Source of the DNA: Roseovarius mucosus DSM 17069
Lineage (GTDB): Bacteria > Pseudomonadota > Alphaproteobacteria > Rhodobacterales > Rhodobacteraceae
Direction of reading: 5' to 3'
DNA: 64,000 nt
Assembly (NCBI RefSeq): GCF_000768555.3
Contig: NZ_KN293977.1
Span: forward strand, 119,901 to 183,900
Each line of letters opens with the position of its first letter. Position 1 is the first letter of the stretch. The position numbers and the translations under genes are program-made. Shown piece after piece: positions 30,569 to 39,718 of this stretch. Below the pieces are notes generated by a model. It was not told where the DNA came from and searched no databases. It was given only the letters and a program-made list of their open reading frames with translations.

Positions 30569-31828
30569 TTAGATTGATCTAATGCGCGGCTCGCCACTCT
30601 GGTAGAGGTTGAAGACATATGCGTGGACGGTGACGCGGCGTCCTGCATCTTCCTCGCTTCGCATTTGCATTCGCCATTCACCGGCTTCATTGCAGGGTAA
30701 GTCACGCATGAACAATGGGTGCGCCCTTAGGGTTTCGGGCATTGCCTCAAGAATTTTGGTGAAATCCTTGTTCTTCGAATTGAACATGATTAGCGCTGCC
30801 TTGCTGTCGCGCCATGTCAAATAGCCGAGCAACTGATCGAGTGCCGCTGTCAAGCCAGCCGGACCGGACCATAGCTTGCACTCTCCGACAAAGGCGGCGC
30901 GGTTGTCTTGCTCTATGCAAATGTCCGTCTTGCCCTTGCCTCGAAATGCCTCGCCCACCGCGTCTCCTTGAAAATGACCGTTGAGCTGGGCCAGAACGAT
31001 GTTGCGGAGGTCTTCCTCGCCGTGAACAGCATAGGTGCTTGGCGTGCGTTCAAAGGTGCGTCCTTGATGGCGAATGAAGCGCAAAATTTGTTCGTAGGCT
31101 TCGTCAGTGATGCCCGGTTCAGGAACTAGCCCCGTCTTCGGCGGCACGGGCAGCCTCGGGGGCTTGCGAACCTCGATCTTCACTGGGGCGATTGATGGCG
31201 CTCCCGGTTTCGCTGCGAGAGGAATGTCTAGTAGGGCGGCGATGTTGCCATGGCGCCCCAAGCGATCGCGCCTATGAGTAACAGCGCTTCGTATTAGATT
31301 CGGCAGGCTAGCGTTATAGCTCTCGATCTGTTTCTGAGAGCGCTCAACATACTCCCGGATCAATTTGATCTCACGGTCGTAAGACGACTTGAACGTATTG
31401 GGGTCGGCGTCATGCGGCTGCGAAATTGTCAATTTCAAGTGGCCGCGCTGAACGTCTGCTCTCGGAAAGGCGGTAGACCACGGGTTAGTGCGATATCGAA
31501 ATATCCATTCTTCACCTGTGAATGGAATGGTGATGTCCACTCGCGTCCCGGGAATGTGGAAAGGTCCACCCCCTCTACTGAAATATCCATTTTTGTCTCC
31601 CGAAACGTCAATTTGCGTCTCGGTCTGGTTCATTGACTTTGCTTCTTCGTGCAGCACCAATGGCTCCACATGGAGGGAGGCCGCAATGTACTCAATTAAT
31701 TCCTCGTCGCTGGAAACAAGAAATTGATCTTTGGGCACCCCATCTACTGCCCCAGAGACATGACCTTGGCGCGCACGGAGCTGTCCATCCAAATCGTCTT
31801 CGAAAAATAGTGTGTTCCGATCTCGCAT
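30569..31828 (-). CDS. Orphan protein with a C-terminal PD-(D/E)xK nuclease-like motif
   Basis: The 419-residue protein has no signal peptide or membrane segment. Residues about 145-180 form a charged helical stretch, and a Pro-rich linker lies around 205-240. The C-terminal part has GEEDLRN near 270, KTD at 300-302, AFVGECKLW with Glu316-X-Lys318, and a following helix DQLLGYLTW. This D-x13-ExK arrangement is that of the PD-(D/E)xK (restriction-endonuclease-like) fold. The family is not recognised. AT-rich codon use and isolation suggest transfer. A defence or DNA-processing role is possible but not shown. The alternative is a nuclease-fold protein without catalysis. Confidence 0.6.
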   Translation of the reverse strand: MRDRNTLFFEDDLDGQLRARQGHVSGAVDGVPKDQFLVSSDEELIEYIAASLHVEPLVLHEEAKSMNQTETQIDVSGDKNGYFSRGGGPFHIPGTRVDITIPFTGEEWIFRYRTNPWSTAFPRADVQRGHLKLTISQPHDADPNTFKSSYDREIKLIREYVERSQKQIESYNASLPNLIRSAVTHRRDRLGRHGNIAALLDIPLAAKPGAPSIAPVKIEVRKPPRLPVPPKTGLVPEPGITDEAYEQILRFIRHQGRTFERTPSTYAVHGEEDLRNIVLAQLNGHFQGDAVGEAFRGKGKTDICIEQDNRAAFVGECKLWSGPAGLTAALDQLLGYLTWRDSKAALIMFNSKNKDFTKILEAMPETLRAHPLFMRDLPCNEAGEWRMQMRSEEDAGRRVTVHAYVFNLYQSGEPRIRSI

Positions 31829-32107
31829 GAGTTCTCACTAGCAGCTTTGTTTGTGTCTCGGATAGAAAAGAATGTAGCACCCGTGTCGATGAATGGCAGC
31901 TTGGTCCGTCCTTCTTACCGAAAAGTCAGCTTTCGTCGCTTTGCCGCATTTTGTGTGATGTGCAGCATCGGTCAAAATGGGCTCCAAGCCGACTTTGGAT
32001 GCGACGCAGCATTGGTTTCAGGAGGCTTTATCCGCGTCGGGTTGTCGATGTGGGAGGGCGTGGTGGACTGGAGGGTCCATCAGGGAAGCACCAAACTTGT
32101 CCGCCCC
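31829..32107. other. Intergenic stretch upstream of the nuclease-like gene
   Basis: About 280 bases between the start of the nuclease-like gene and the end of htpX, both on the minus strand. I see no supported gene. The part near 31920-32040 has short coding-like runs in changing frames and looks like gene debris. It would hold the promoter of the nuclease-like gene. Confidence 0.4.
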
Positions 32108-32969
32108 TCACGCCCAAGGCCCACGTCCCCTCCGCTCGCCTGCCATCTCGCGCAGGGCGCGGATGCGATTGGCGGGGTTGGGGTGGGTGGAGAAGAGCCG
32201 GTCATGGGCATGGGCGTGCAGCGGGTTGATGATGAACATATGCGCCGTGGCGGGGTTACGCTCGGCGGTGTCGTTGTCGATGCGCTGGGCCAGCCCTGAA
32301 ATCCTTTCCAGCGCGGAGGCGAGCCAGAGCGGGTTGCCGCAGATCTCGGCGCCGATGCGGTCGGCCTCGTATTCGCGGCTGCGGCTGATCGCCATTTGCA
32401 CGAGGCCCGCCGCGAGGGGGGCGAGGATCATCAAGGCCAGCGTGCCGATCAGACCCATGCCATTGTTGCGGTTGCCGCCCATGAACATCGCGAAATTGGC
32501 GAGCATCGAGATGGCGCCCCGCAAAGGTCGCGGTCACGGTCATGATCGTGGTGTCGTGGTTGCGGATATGGGCCAGCTCATGCGCCATGACGGCGGCGAT
32601 TTCCTCTCGGCTGAGGCTGCGCAGGAGGCCGGTGGTGGCGGCGACGGCGGCATTGGCGGGGTTGCGCCCGGTGGCAAAGGCATTGGGCTGATCATTGTCG
32701 AGGAGATAGACCGCCGGGCGCGGCATCTGCGCAGCATCCGCCATGTCATGCACCATTTGCGTGAGTGCTACGCCCTCTGGACCCGAGGCAGGGCGGGCGT
32801 TGTGCATGCGCAGGACCATGCGATCGGAATTCCACCAGCTAAAGGCGTTCATGGCAAGTGCCACGATCAGCGCCACCATCGCCCCGCCCATGCCCCCCAA
32901 GAGCGCGCCGATGCCCAGAAAGAGCGCGGTCATCGCCGCCATCAGAATGCCAGTGCGCAGATAGCCCAT
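32108..32969 (-). pseudogene. htpX: Zinc metalloprotease HtpX, interrupted by a single-base frameshift
   Basis: The N-terminal part from ATG 32969 reads [26 protein letters not shown], two membrane helices, and the zinc motif [12 protein letters not shown], in one frame. It runs to [11 protein letters not shown] at about 32520. The rest, [14 protein letters not shown] through [17 protein letters not shown] to the end, continues in another frame. A run of four C at 32517-32520 (four G on the coding strand) is one base too long for a continuous reading. As written, the product loses the third zinc ligand (Glu of SREYEAD) and is inactive. HtpX is an inner-membrane quality-control protease. This may be real decay or a sequencing error. 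Confidence 0.85.
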
Positions 32970-33137
32970 CGGATTTCCCCCATGTTTCTGCGCCAAATAT
33001 GGCGGTTGGCACGGCGCTTGCAAGTCTCTGACGGGAGGCCGTGTTACGTAAAATTCGAAGCGTTTGGCGTGTGCGCGTTAAATGGCTCTTGAGAATTCGG
33101 GTGCCAGTCTCTCTGCAAAGCTGCACGGAGACTTGCT

Positions 33138-34739
33138 ATGGCCACAGCCTCGGAACTGCCGATTGATACCTCTGCCAGCGCGATGGACATGGCCGTGGCC
33201 ATGTTTGGCCATGGCATCACGATCGTTTCTGCCAGCTATACGGGGGCGGCCAGCGCCTCGGGGATCTATAGCGATGGCGACACGGTTTCGCCGGATCTGA
33301 CGCCGTCCGATACGGGCGTGATCCTGTCCACGGGCAGTGCGACGGATGTCACCAATGAGCCCGGTCTGCTGAACCTCTTGGCTGATCCGAACCTCTCTGC
33401 CGAAACCTCGACCGATCATGCTTTGGCGGGGGATGCGGACATGACGGCAATCTCGGGGCAGGAGACCTTTGACGCGGCGGTTTTTGAGGCGGAGTTTATC
33501 CCCGAAGGCAGCACGTTGACGATGCAGATCGTGTTCTCCTCCGAGGAGTATCTGGAGTATGTGAACGCCGGGTTCAACGATGCGGTGGGCGTCTGGGTCA
33601 ACGGGGTGCAGGCCGAGTTGACGGTGGGCACGGGCGATATCACGATCAACAACATCAATGATGTGTCCAATGCCAATCTCTATATGGACAACTCCACCCT
33701 ATCGAACGCCTATAATACCGAGATGGACGGGTTCACGGTCACGCTCACGCTCAAGGCGCCGGTGGTGGCAGGTGAGGTGAACACCATCAAGATCGGCATC
33801 GCCGATGGTGGCGATGGGGCGCTGGACAGCAATCTGTTGATCGCCGGGAACTCGATCCAGACGTCGTTGATTGCCGAGGATGACGTGATTGACGTGACCC
33901 GGTTTGCGCCGGTGGAAACCGACCTGCTGGCCAATGATACGAGTGCGGTGGGCGGGACGCTGACCATAACCGAGGTCAACGGTCAGCCGGTGGTCGTGGG
34001 CGATACGATCACGCTTGCCACGGGCGAGACGCTTCAGATGACGGCGACGGGGTTTGTACTTGTGACCTCTGCCGAGGCGGTGGGTACGTCCAACGTGCTG
34101 TCCTATACGGTGGCCGATGAGTTCGGCAATACCGATGTGGGCTTTATCACGCTGAACACGGTGGCGCCCTGCTTTACCGAAGGCACGCTGATCGACACGC
34201 CCAAGGGGCCGGTTGCGATCGAAGCGCTGCGCCCCGGCGATCTGGTGCAGACGCTGGATCATGGGCCGCAGCCCCTGCGCTGGATCGGGCGGAGCCCGAG
34301 GCGGGCGCGGGGCGGGGATGCGCCGGTGGCGCTGGCCGCCAATGCGCTGGGGCGGCACGCGGCACTGGAACTGTCGGCCAATCACCGTATCCTCGTGGCC
34401 TCGCCGCAGGCGGAATTGCTGTTTGGCACGCATCAGGTGCTGGTCAAGGCGGCGGCGTTGGTCAATGACCACTCCATCACGCGGCGCTGTGACGGTGCGC
34501 CGGTGGTCTATGTGCATCTGCTATTCGACCGGCATGAAATCGTGCGCGGCAATGGGTTATGGAGTGAGAGCTATCATCCCGGTCCGATGACGCAGGGCAG
34601 TTTCGATGCCGAGACAGAGGCGGAATTGCACAGGCTTTTCCCCGAGGTTTTCGCGTCGGGGGCTGCGGGCTATGGGCCGAGCGCGCGCTCTGGTCTGCGC
34701 TCACATGAGGCGCAGGTGTTGGTTGACGCGATGCGCTGA
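33138..34739 (+). CDS. Choice-of-anchor-L domain protein with C-terminal Hint domain
   Basis: The 533-residue protein begins without a clear Sec signal. About residues 40-245 form a choice-of-anchor-L type domain (GVILSTGSATDV, MQIVFSSEEYLEYVN, FNDAVGVWVNG). A cadherin-like segment follows at about 255-340 (DLLANDTSAVGGTLTITEVNG). A Hint domain then starts at Cys345 (CFTEGTLIDTPKGPVAIEALRPGD) and includes ELSANHRILV. Such Hint-tailed proteins are frequent in Rhodobacterales and are thought to be exported by type I systems and self-processed. GGAGA precedes ATG 33138. No secretion genes are adjacent. Confidence 0.82.
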   Translation: MATASELPIDTSASAMDMAVAMFGHGITIVSASYTGAASASGIYSDGDTVSPDLTPSDTGVILSTGSATDVTNEPGLLNLLADPNLSAETSTDHALAGDADMTAISGQETFDAAVFEAEFIPEGSTLTMQIVFSSEEYLEYVNAGFNDAVGVWVNGVQAELTVGTGDITINNINDVSNANLYMDNSTLSNAYNTEMDGFTVTLTLKAPVVAGEVNTIKIGIADGGDGALDSNLLIAGNSIQTSLIAEDDVIDVTRFAPVETDLLANDTSAVGGTLTITEVNGQPVVVGDTITLATGETLQMTATGFVLVTSAEAVGTSNVLSYTVADEFGNTDVGFITLNTVAPCFTEGTLIDTPKGPVAIEALRPGDLVQTLDHGPQPLRWIGRSPRRARGGDAPVALAANALGRHAALELSANHRILVASPQAELLFGTHQVLVKAAALVNDHSITRRCDGAPVVYVHLLFDRHEIVRGNGLWSESYHPGPMTQGSFDAETEAELHRLFPEVFASGAAGYGPSARSGLRSHEAQVLVDAMR

Positions 34740-34790
34740 GGCGGAGCGAAAGGGGCTTTCGCGCGTCTGTGCAGCGGCTAGGATGCGGGC

Positions 34791-35432
34791 ATGATCATCT
34801 CGCCCGGACGCAATTATATCTTTGTGCATATTCCCAAGACCGGCGGCACCGCGCTGGCGATGGCGCTGGAAGCGCGCGCGCAGGCGGAGGATATTCTGAT
34901 CGGCGATACACCCAAGGCGCGGCGCAGGCGGGCGCGGTTGAAGGGCCTGCAAGCGCGCGGGCGGCTGTGGAAACATTCGACGCTGAGCGACATCGACGGG
35001 CTGGTGAGCGCCGAGCGGGTGGCGGCGGCCTTTACCTTTACGCTGGTGCGCAACCCTTGGGACCGGATGGTGAGCTATTATCACTGGCTGCGCGGGCAGG
35101 ATTTCGATCACCCGGCGGTGCATCTGGCCAAGGACCGCGATTTCATTGGCTTTCTGGCGGCGCCCGAGACGCAGGCCGCGCTGCGCGCGACCCCGGCGCG
35201 GCACTATATGACGGCGGCGGACGGGCGCGAATATTGTCGGCTCTTTATCCGGCTCGAGCATTTGGAAGAGGATGCAGCACCGCTCTGGGCGCGTCTGGGA
35301 TTCACGCTGGAGGTGGCCCCGGCCAATCGGTCGGAGAGGGGACCATATGCCGAGTATTATGACGCCCGCGCGGTGCAGATCGTGGCGGACTGTGCCGCCG
35401 AGGACATCGCACGATTCGGCTATCGGTTCTAA
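34791..35432 (+). CDS. Sulfotransferase family 2 protein
   Basis: The 213-residue protein has the 5'-phosphosulfate-binding loop FVHIPKTGGTAL near the N-terminus and the 3'-phosphate-binding motif FTLVRNPWDRMVSYYHW in the middle, both hallmarks of PAPS-dependent sulfotransferases. It would transfer sulfate to a carbohydrate or other hydroxyl acceptor, perhaps a surface polysaccharide. It lies 51 bases after the Hint protein and before a second Hint-like gene. The substrate is unknown. Confidence 0.83.
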   Translation: MIISPGRNYIFVHIPKTGGTALAMALEARAQAEDILIGDTPKARRRRARLKGLQARGRLWKHSTLSDIDGLVSAERVAAAFTFTLVRNPWDRMVSYYHWLRGQDFDHPAVHLAKDRDFIGFLAAPETQAALRATPARHYMTAADGREYCRLFIRLEHLEEDAAPLWARLGFTLEVAPANRSERGPYAEYYDARAVQIVADCAAEDIARFGYRF

Positions 35433-35641
35433 GCGCCGCTGATAAGTTCGCGAGATTGCGTGGGCTTTAAATGCCAATCGTGCGGCTTTGACGGTGTTGT
35501 CCACCCTGCCGCGACGGTGCCATAATCCTGCCTGAATTCGAGCAAAAACGGGTCACGTTAACCATGGCTTAGTCAACCCGTCGGAGTGTGGACCTGTTGG
35601 CAAAACACGACTGGTTGCAACGGAAAGGGAACGACAGAGGT

Positions 35642-36304
35642 ATGCTGGGTTGGTTTGGCATCAGTGAACGCGGGGCGGCGCGGACGCTAGAAGCGGAGCC
35701 GGTAGGTGTGCAAAGTGGCCTCTTGAGCGGAACGCGGGTGGCCACGGGCCATGGCTGGCGTCCGGTTCAGGCGCTCTGCGCTGGCGACCGCGTCGTGACC
35801 TTTGACGCGGGCGTGCAACCGATCTGCGGTGTGTCGCGGCATCCGGTCTGGACGGGCGAGAGCGCCTGTCCGTCGCGGTTCTGGCCACTGGAGGTCGGAC
35901 GCGGGGTGTTGGGCAATCGTGCGCCGTTGCGCGTGATGCCACATCAGGTGCTGATGGTTGAGAGCGATATGGCCGAGACGCTGTGGGGAGATCCCTTTGC
36001 GCTCTTGCCCGGTGTGGCCCTGGAGGCGGCACCGGGGGTTGCGCGGGTGATGCCCGATCCGGGGGCCGAGGTGGTCATGCTGCATTTCGAGAGCGAGCAG
36101 GTGATTTTCGCGGAGAACGGCCTGATGGCGCTGTGCCCGGCGTCTTGCAACCTGCTGGACTATGCGCAAGAGCGCGCGGGGCCACGCTATGATGTGTTGC
36201 CGCTGACCGAGGCGCGGGGGCTGGTTCTGGCCATGGCGCGGATGAACGGTCTGACAGCGGCCCCGCGCGATGCGGCCCTCTCTGACCCTTGGGTTCGGGC
36301 CTGA
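35642..36304 (+). CDS. Hint-like domain protein lacking the catalytic cysteine
   Basis: The 220-residue protein has the Hint layout: LSGTRVATGHGWRPVQALCAGDRVVTFD, then MPHQVLMVESDMAETLWGD, then a long C-terminal part. The residue where Hint domains carry the nucleophilic Cys (CFxxGT) is replaced; the aligned stretch reads GLLSGT. Self-cleavage should therefore be lost. The start is uncertain: ATG 35642 has AAAGGGA about ten bases upstream, while GTG 35588 would add 18 residues but has a poorly spaced site. It is related to the Hint part of the protein at 33138. Confidence 0.7.
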   Translation: MLGWFGISERGAARTLEAEPVGVQSGLLSGTRVATGHGWRPVQALCAGDRVVTFDAGVQPICGVSRHPVWTGESACPSRFWPLEVGRGVLGNRAPLRVMPHQVLMVESDMAETLWGDPFALLPGVALEAAPGVARVMPDPGAEVVMLHFESEQVIFAENGLMALCPASCNLLDYAQERAGPRYDVLPLTEARGLVLAMARMNGLTAAPRDAALSDPWVRA

Positions 36305-36410
36305 GCGGGGATAGCGCGTCCTGATTTGATCAAATTATGTTTCGGGGCTGGTGTTTCCCGGATCGGCACAGCAATGTCAGCGGTGTTGACCTGTCTGCCG
36401 GGAGGGCACC

Positions 36411-37409
36411 ATGTCTGAGGACCGTATTCGCATTGCCATCAACGGGTTTGGCCGGATTGGCCGTACCATCCTGAGGATTCTGATGCGCGAGGGGGCGGCG
36501 TTCGAACTGGTCTGCATCAACGATATCGAACCGCTCGAGACTTGCGCCTATCTATTCCAGTACGACAGCGTGTTTGGTCCGTGGCCCGGCGTGGTCACGA
36601 CGCGGCCCGGTGCTCTGGTGGTGGATGGGCAGGACATCCCGTTTCATGCGGCGCGCGATCTGAGTACGCTGGATCTGAGCGGGGTCGATCTTGTGCTGGA
36701 ATGCACCGGCATGGGGGGCACACGCGCCGTGGCCGAGCGCGGATTGCAGGCGGGTGCGCGAGCGGTTCTGGTCTCTGGCCCTTCGGCGGAGGCGGATGTG
36801 ACGGTGGTGATCGGGGCCAACGAGGGCGATTTGGGCGATCACCGGATCATTTCCAACGCGTCCTGCACCACCAATGCGTTGGCCCCTCTGGCGCGGATAT
36901 TGGATGAGGCCTATGGCATTGTCAGCGGGCAGATGACGACGGTGCATTGCTATACCGGCAGTCAGCCCACGGTGGACAAGCCGCGCGATGCGCCCGAACG
37001 CAGCCGCGCCGCAGCATTGTCGATGGTGCCCACGACGACAAGCGCGCAGCATCAGACGGGGTTGGTTCTGCCCGGTCTCAAGGGGCGGATCGAGGCGCGG
37101 GCCATCCGCGTGCCGGTGGCGAGCGTGTCCTGCATTGATCTGGTGGTGCAACTGCGCGCCGATGTGACGGCGGAGGGGGTCAATGCCCACATGCAAGAGG
37201 CGGCGGCGCGGCATGGTTGGCTGGGTTGGACCGAGGCGCCGCTGGTGTCGTCGGACCTGCGCGCGCGCCCCGAAAGCCTGATCGTGGCAGGGCCGCAGAC
37301 CTCGGTTTCGGTCGGCGGGTTGCTGCGGGTCTTTGGCTGGTATGACAATGAGTGGGGATTTTCCTGCCGCATGCTGGATATGGCACGGCTGATCGGGCGG
37401 CGGGGCTAA
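36411..37409 (+). CDS. gap: Glyceraldehyde-3-phosphate dehydrogenase family protein
   Basis: The 332-residue protein has the NAD-binding start RIAINGFGRIGRTILR, the catalytic SNASCTTNALAP with its Cys, the following HCYT histidine motif and the C-terminal WYDNEWGFSCRMLDM. It converts glyceraldehyde 3-phosphate to 1,3-bisphosphoglycerate, or in the Epd branch oxidises erythrose 4-phosphate. The loop YTGSQPTVDKPRDAP differs from the common YTNDQ form, so this may be a second, divergent GAPDH of the genome. It stands alone with a good GGGAGGG ribosome-binding site. Confidence 0.82.
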   Translation: MSEDRIRIAINGFGRIGRTILRILMREGAAFELVCINDIEPLETCAYLFQYDSVFGPWPGVVTTRPGALVVDGQDIPFHAARDLSTLDLSGVDLVLECTGMGGTRAVAERGLQAGARAVLVSGPSAEADVTVVIGANEGDLGDHRIISNASCTTNALAPLARILDEAYGIVSGQMTTVHCYTGSQPTVDKPRDAPERSRAAALSMVPTTTSAQHQTGLVLPGLKGRIEARAIRVPVASVSCIDLVVQLRADVTAEGVNAHMQEAAARHGWLGWTEAPLVSSDLRARPESLIVAGPQTSVSVGGLLRVFGWYDNEWGFSCRMLDMARLIGRRG

Positions 37410-37424
37410 GCCGCCGCCCTAGGC

Positions 37425-38817
37425 TCATTTTCGCAGGGTGACGTTGCTAAAGCCCATGGCACGCAGGCGGTCGGCCCCGGCGTTGAGTTGCGATTGCGTG
37501 GCAAAGGGACCGGCGAGGACAAGCGTCAGCGTGCGCCCGTCGCGCGTGACGCTGCCGCGCCGCGCCGGAAGCCCGGAGGCGGCGATGCGCTGGGCTGCGG
37601 CCTGTGCCTGTGCCGGATCAGCAAAGAGACCGGCCTGCGCATAGCGGTGGCTGGGCGCGCTTGGGGCGTCCTTGGCGGGCGTCGAGCGGGTCGAGACCGT
37701 GGCGCGCGGCGCGGGTTGCGTTGTGGCCTGCGCCAATTGCCGGGCCGTGATCGGGGCCGGGACATAGCGGCCTTGGGTGGCAACGGTGACACCGGCGGCG
37801 CGCTGCGCCTCGAAGCTGGTATAGGGCGGTTGCAGGCCGGGATATTGGTGGATCACGTCGGCCCCGGTGCGCCGGTCAATAAGGCGCTGCGGCACGGTAT
37901 TGGTCCACATCAGCAGCATCTGGTCGCGCCCTTCGAAGGTCTGGTGCGCGCGGTAGGGGTTGAGGCGGTCATCCTCCCACACCGGCTGCATGCCGGGAGG
38001 GACAGAGATTCCGGCAAGGCTGGCCTTTTGGCTGGCATAGACGCGGGCCGGGGCGATGCGGGTAAAGGGCGGCACGGTTTCAGGCGTGGCCGGGGTGCCG
38101 GGACGCGGCGCAAGCGAACGGCTGCCGCCTTTGCCATAGGTCACATGTGCCGATTTTTGCGGGCCGCAGCGCACCGGAGAGCCCTTGTGCTGGACGGTGT
38201 AGGCGGCGGAGATCGGGCTCAGGTTGGCGCAGGCGCTGCGTGCGGGATCCGGTTGGGTCAGGCGCACGGCGCGGGCAGAGGGGGCAGGGGCCGGTTTGGT
38301 CGCGGCAGGGCGCAGGGCCACAGGGCGCGGATCGGCCTCGGGGCGCAGGGCGCTGAGAGGTGCGCCAGACGCCACCTGGACCGGAGCGGTGCGACGCTGT
38401 GTCTGAGCTGTGGCGACCGGGGCCGGTTGCCGGATTGCGCGGCGGGGCAGGGGCGGGCGCGGGTGCCGTGGCGACGCGGGGTGCTACGGGGACAGGCGTT
38501 GTGCGGGCTGGCGGCGTAGGTTTGGGGGCGGGTTGTGCCACGGGCTGCGTGGCGGCCTGCGCACTCGGGGCAAGGCTGGGTTGGAAGCCGCAGAGCTGAT
38601 CGCGGCCCCGCGTAATGCGTGGAACCCATGTGACGTTTCCGGCAACGCCGGCGCGCACGAACACGCAACCGGCGCTATCGACATATTGCCGACCCTGATA
38701 GCTGCTGGGCGGGAATTCGGCCGGTTCTGCAGGAGTGCGCAGGGTCTGCGCGGACAGATCGACCGTGCCAAGCAGCAGGACGGTCGACGCCAGAATGGCA
38801 AGTGGTGAAAGTCTCAT
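37425..38817 (-). pseudogene. SPOR-domain envelope protein, interrupted by a single-base frameshift
   Basis: From ATG 38817 the frame encodes a signal peptide (MRLSPLAILASTVLLLGTVDLSAQ), a Cys-containing segment (YVDSAGCVFVRAGVAGNVTWVPRITRGRDQLCG) and a Pro/Ala-rich linker. It then loses sense near 38440-38456. The protein continues one base later as IRQPAPVATAQTQRRTAP and runs to the C-terminal SPOR domain (HRYAQAGLFADPAQAQAAAQRI...MGFSNVTLRK). One extra base within short G runs explains it. SPOR domains bind denuded septal peptidoglycan. The intact protein would have about 464 residues. It is a real frameshift or a sequencing error. Confidence 0.75.
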
Positions 38818-38882
38818 TACGCCCCCAACATCAATTGGAGGCAGGTTGCCTTATTTTTGCTGTTTAGTAAACAGTAATTGGC

Positions 38883-39515
38883 CTATTTAGTGCCGAACAT
38901 CCGGTCACCCGCATCCCCTAGTCCTGGCAGGATATAACCTTTGTCATTCAAGCGCTTGTCTAGGGCGGCGGTGACGACGGGCACATCGGGATGCGCCTCT
39001 TGCATGCGCTCGACACCTTCGGGAGCTGCAAGCAGGCAGAGAAAGCGGATGTCGCGGGCGCCTGCCTCTTTCAGCATGGTCACGGCGGCGGCAGAGGAAT
39101 TGCCGGTGGCCAGCATCGGATCGACAACAATCGAGAGGCGTTCACCAAGCTGATCCGGCACCTTGAAGTAGTATTTCACCGGCTGAAGCGTGGCCTCGTC
39201 GCGGTAGAGGCCAACAAAGCCCACGCGCGCAGAGGGGATCAACTCTAGCATGCCATCGAGCAGGCCGTTGCCAGCGCGCAGGATCGAGATGAGCGCGAGT
39301 TTGCGCCCGGCGAGGACTGGCGCGTCCATTTCCATCAGGGGCGTGTCGATGGCGCGGGTGGTCATCGGCAATTCGCGTGTGATCTCATAGGCGAGCAACT
39401 GGCTGATTTCGCGCAGGAGTTGGCGGAAGACGGCCGTGGAGGTTTCCTTTTGCCGCATCAGGGTCAGCTTGTGCTGAACGAGCGGGTGGTCGACGACGGT
39501 GAGATTCGGGAACAT
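38883..39515 (-). CDS. upp: Uracil phosphoribosyltransferase
   Basis: The 210-residue protein has the Upp signatures [21 protein letters not shown] and [13 protein letters not shown], and the PRPP-binding loop [16 protein letters not shown]. It ends with [18 protein letters not shown]. It salvages uracil to UMP using PRPP. The length is normal. It stands as a single gene between the SPOR gene and divergent maeB. Confidence 0.97.
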   Translation of the reverse strand: MFPNLTVVDHPLVQHKLTLMRQKETSTAVFRQLLREISQLLAYEITRELPMTTRAIDTPLMEMDAPVLAGRKLALISILRAGNGLLDGMLELIPSARVGFVGLYRDEATLQPVKYYFKVPDQLGERLSIVVDPMLATGNSSAAAVTMLKEAGARDIRFLCLLAAPEGVERMQEAHPDVPVVTAALDKRLNDKGYILPGLGDAGDRMFGTK

Positions 39516-39675
39516 GGCGGGCCTCTTGCGCTGCGGTGGGGATTGTCATTCCAGAAAAAGCGCCCGAGGGCAACGCCGGGATGTGGGCGCGCAATCGGGA
39601 TTGCGTGGCGCGGCGCGACGGTGCAAGCTCGGGCTTGAAAAATCGCGGGGGCGTGATATGAGCATGCCGTAGCGG

Positions 39676-39693
39676 TAGTTTAATATTAAACTA
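39676..39693. promoter_or_regulatory. Perfect 18-bp palindrome upstream of maeB
   Basis: TAGTTTAATATTAAACTA is a perfect palindrome ending 25 bases before the maeB start codon, in the place of a promoter or operator. The AT-rich half-sites are of the kind bound by MarR-type dimers. The cognate regulator is not identified. Confidence 0.55.
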
Positions 39694-39718
39694 TATTGCC
39701 CGCAGGGAGATGAGGACC

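Noticed and set aside
30193-30582. 129-residue plus-strand frame
   Set aside because: No ribosome-binding site, composition unlike a protein, and it runs into the end of the nuclease-like gene.
24789-33000. Prophage or insertion element
   Set aside because: No integrase, transposase, phage structural gene or clear terminal repeats. Only composition shifts and gene fragments are visible.
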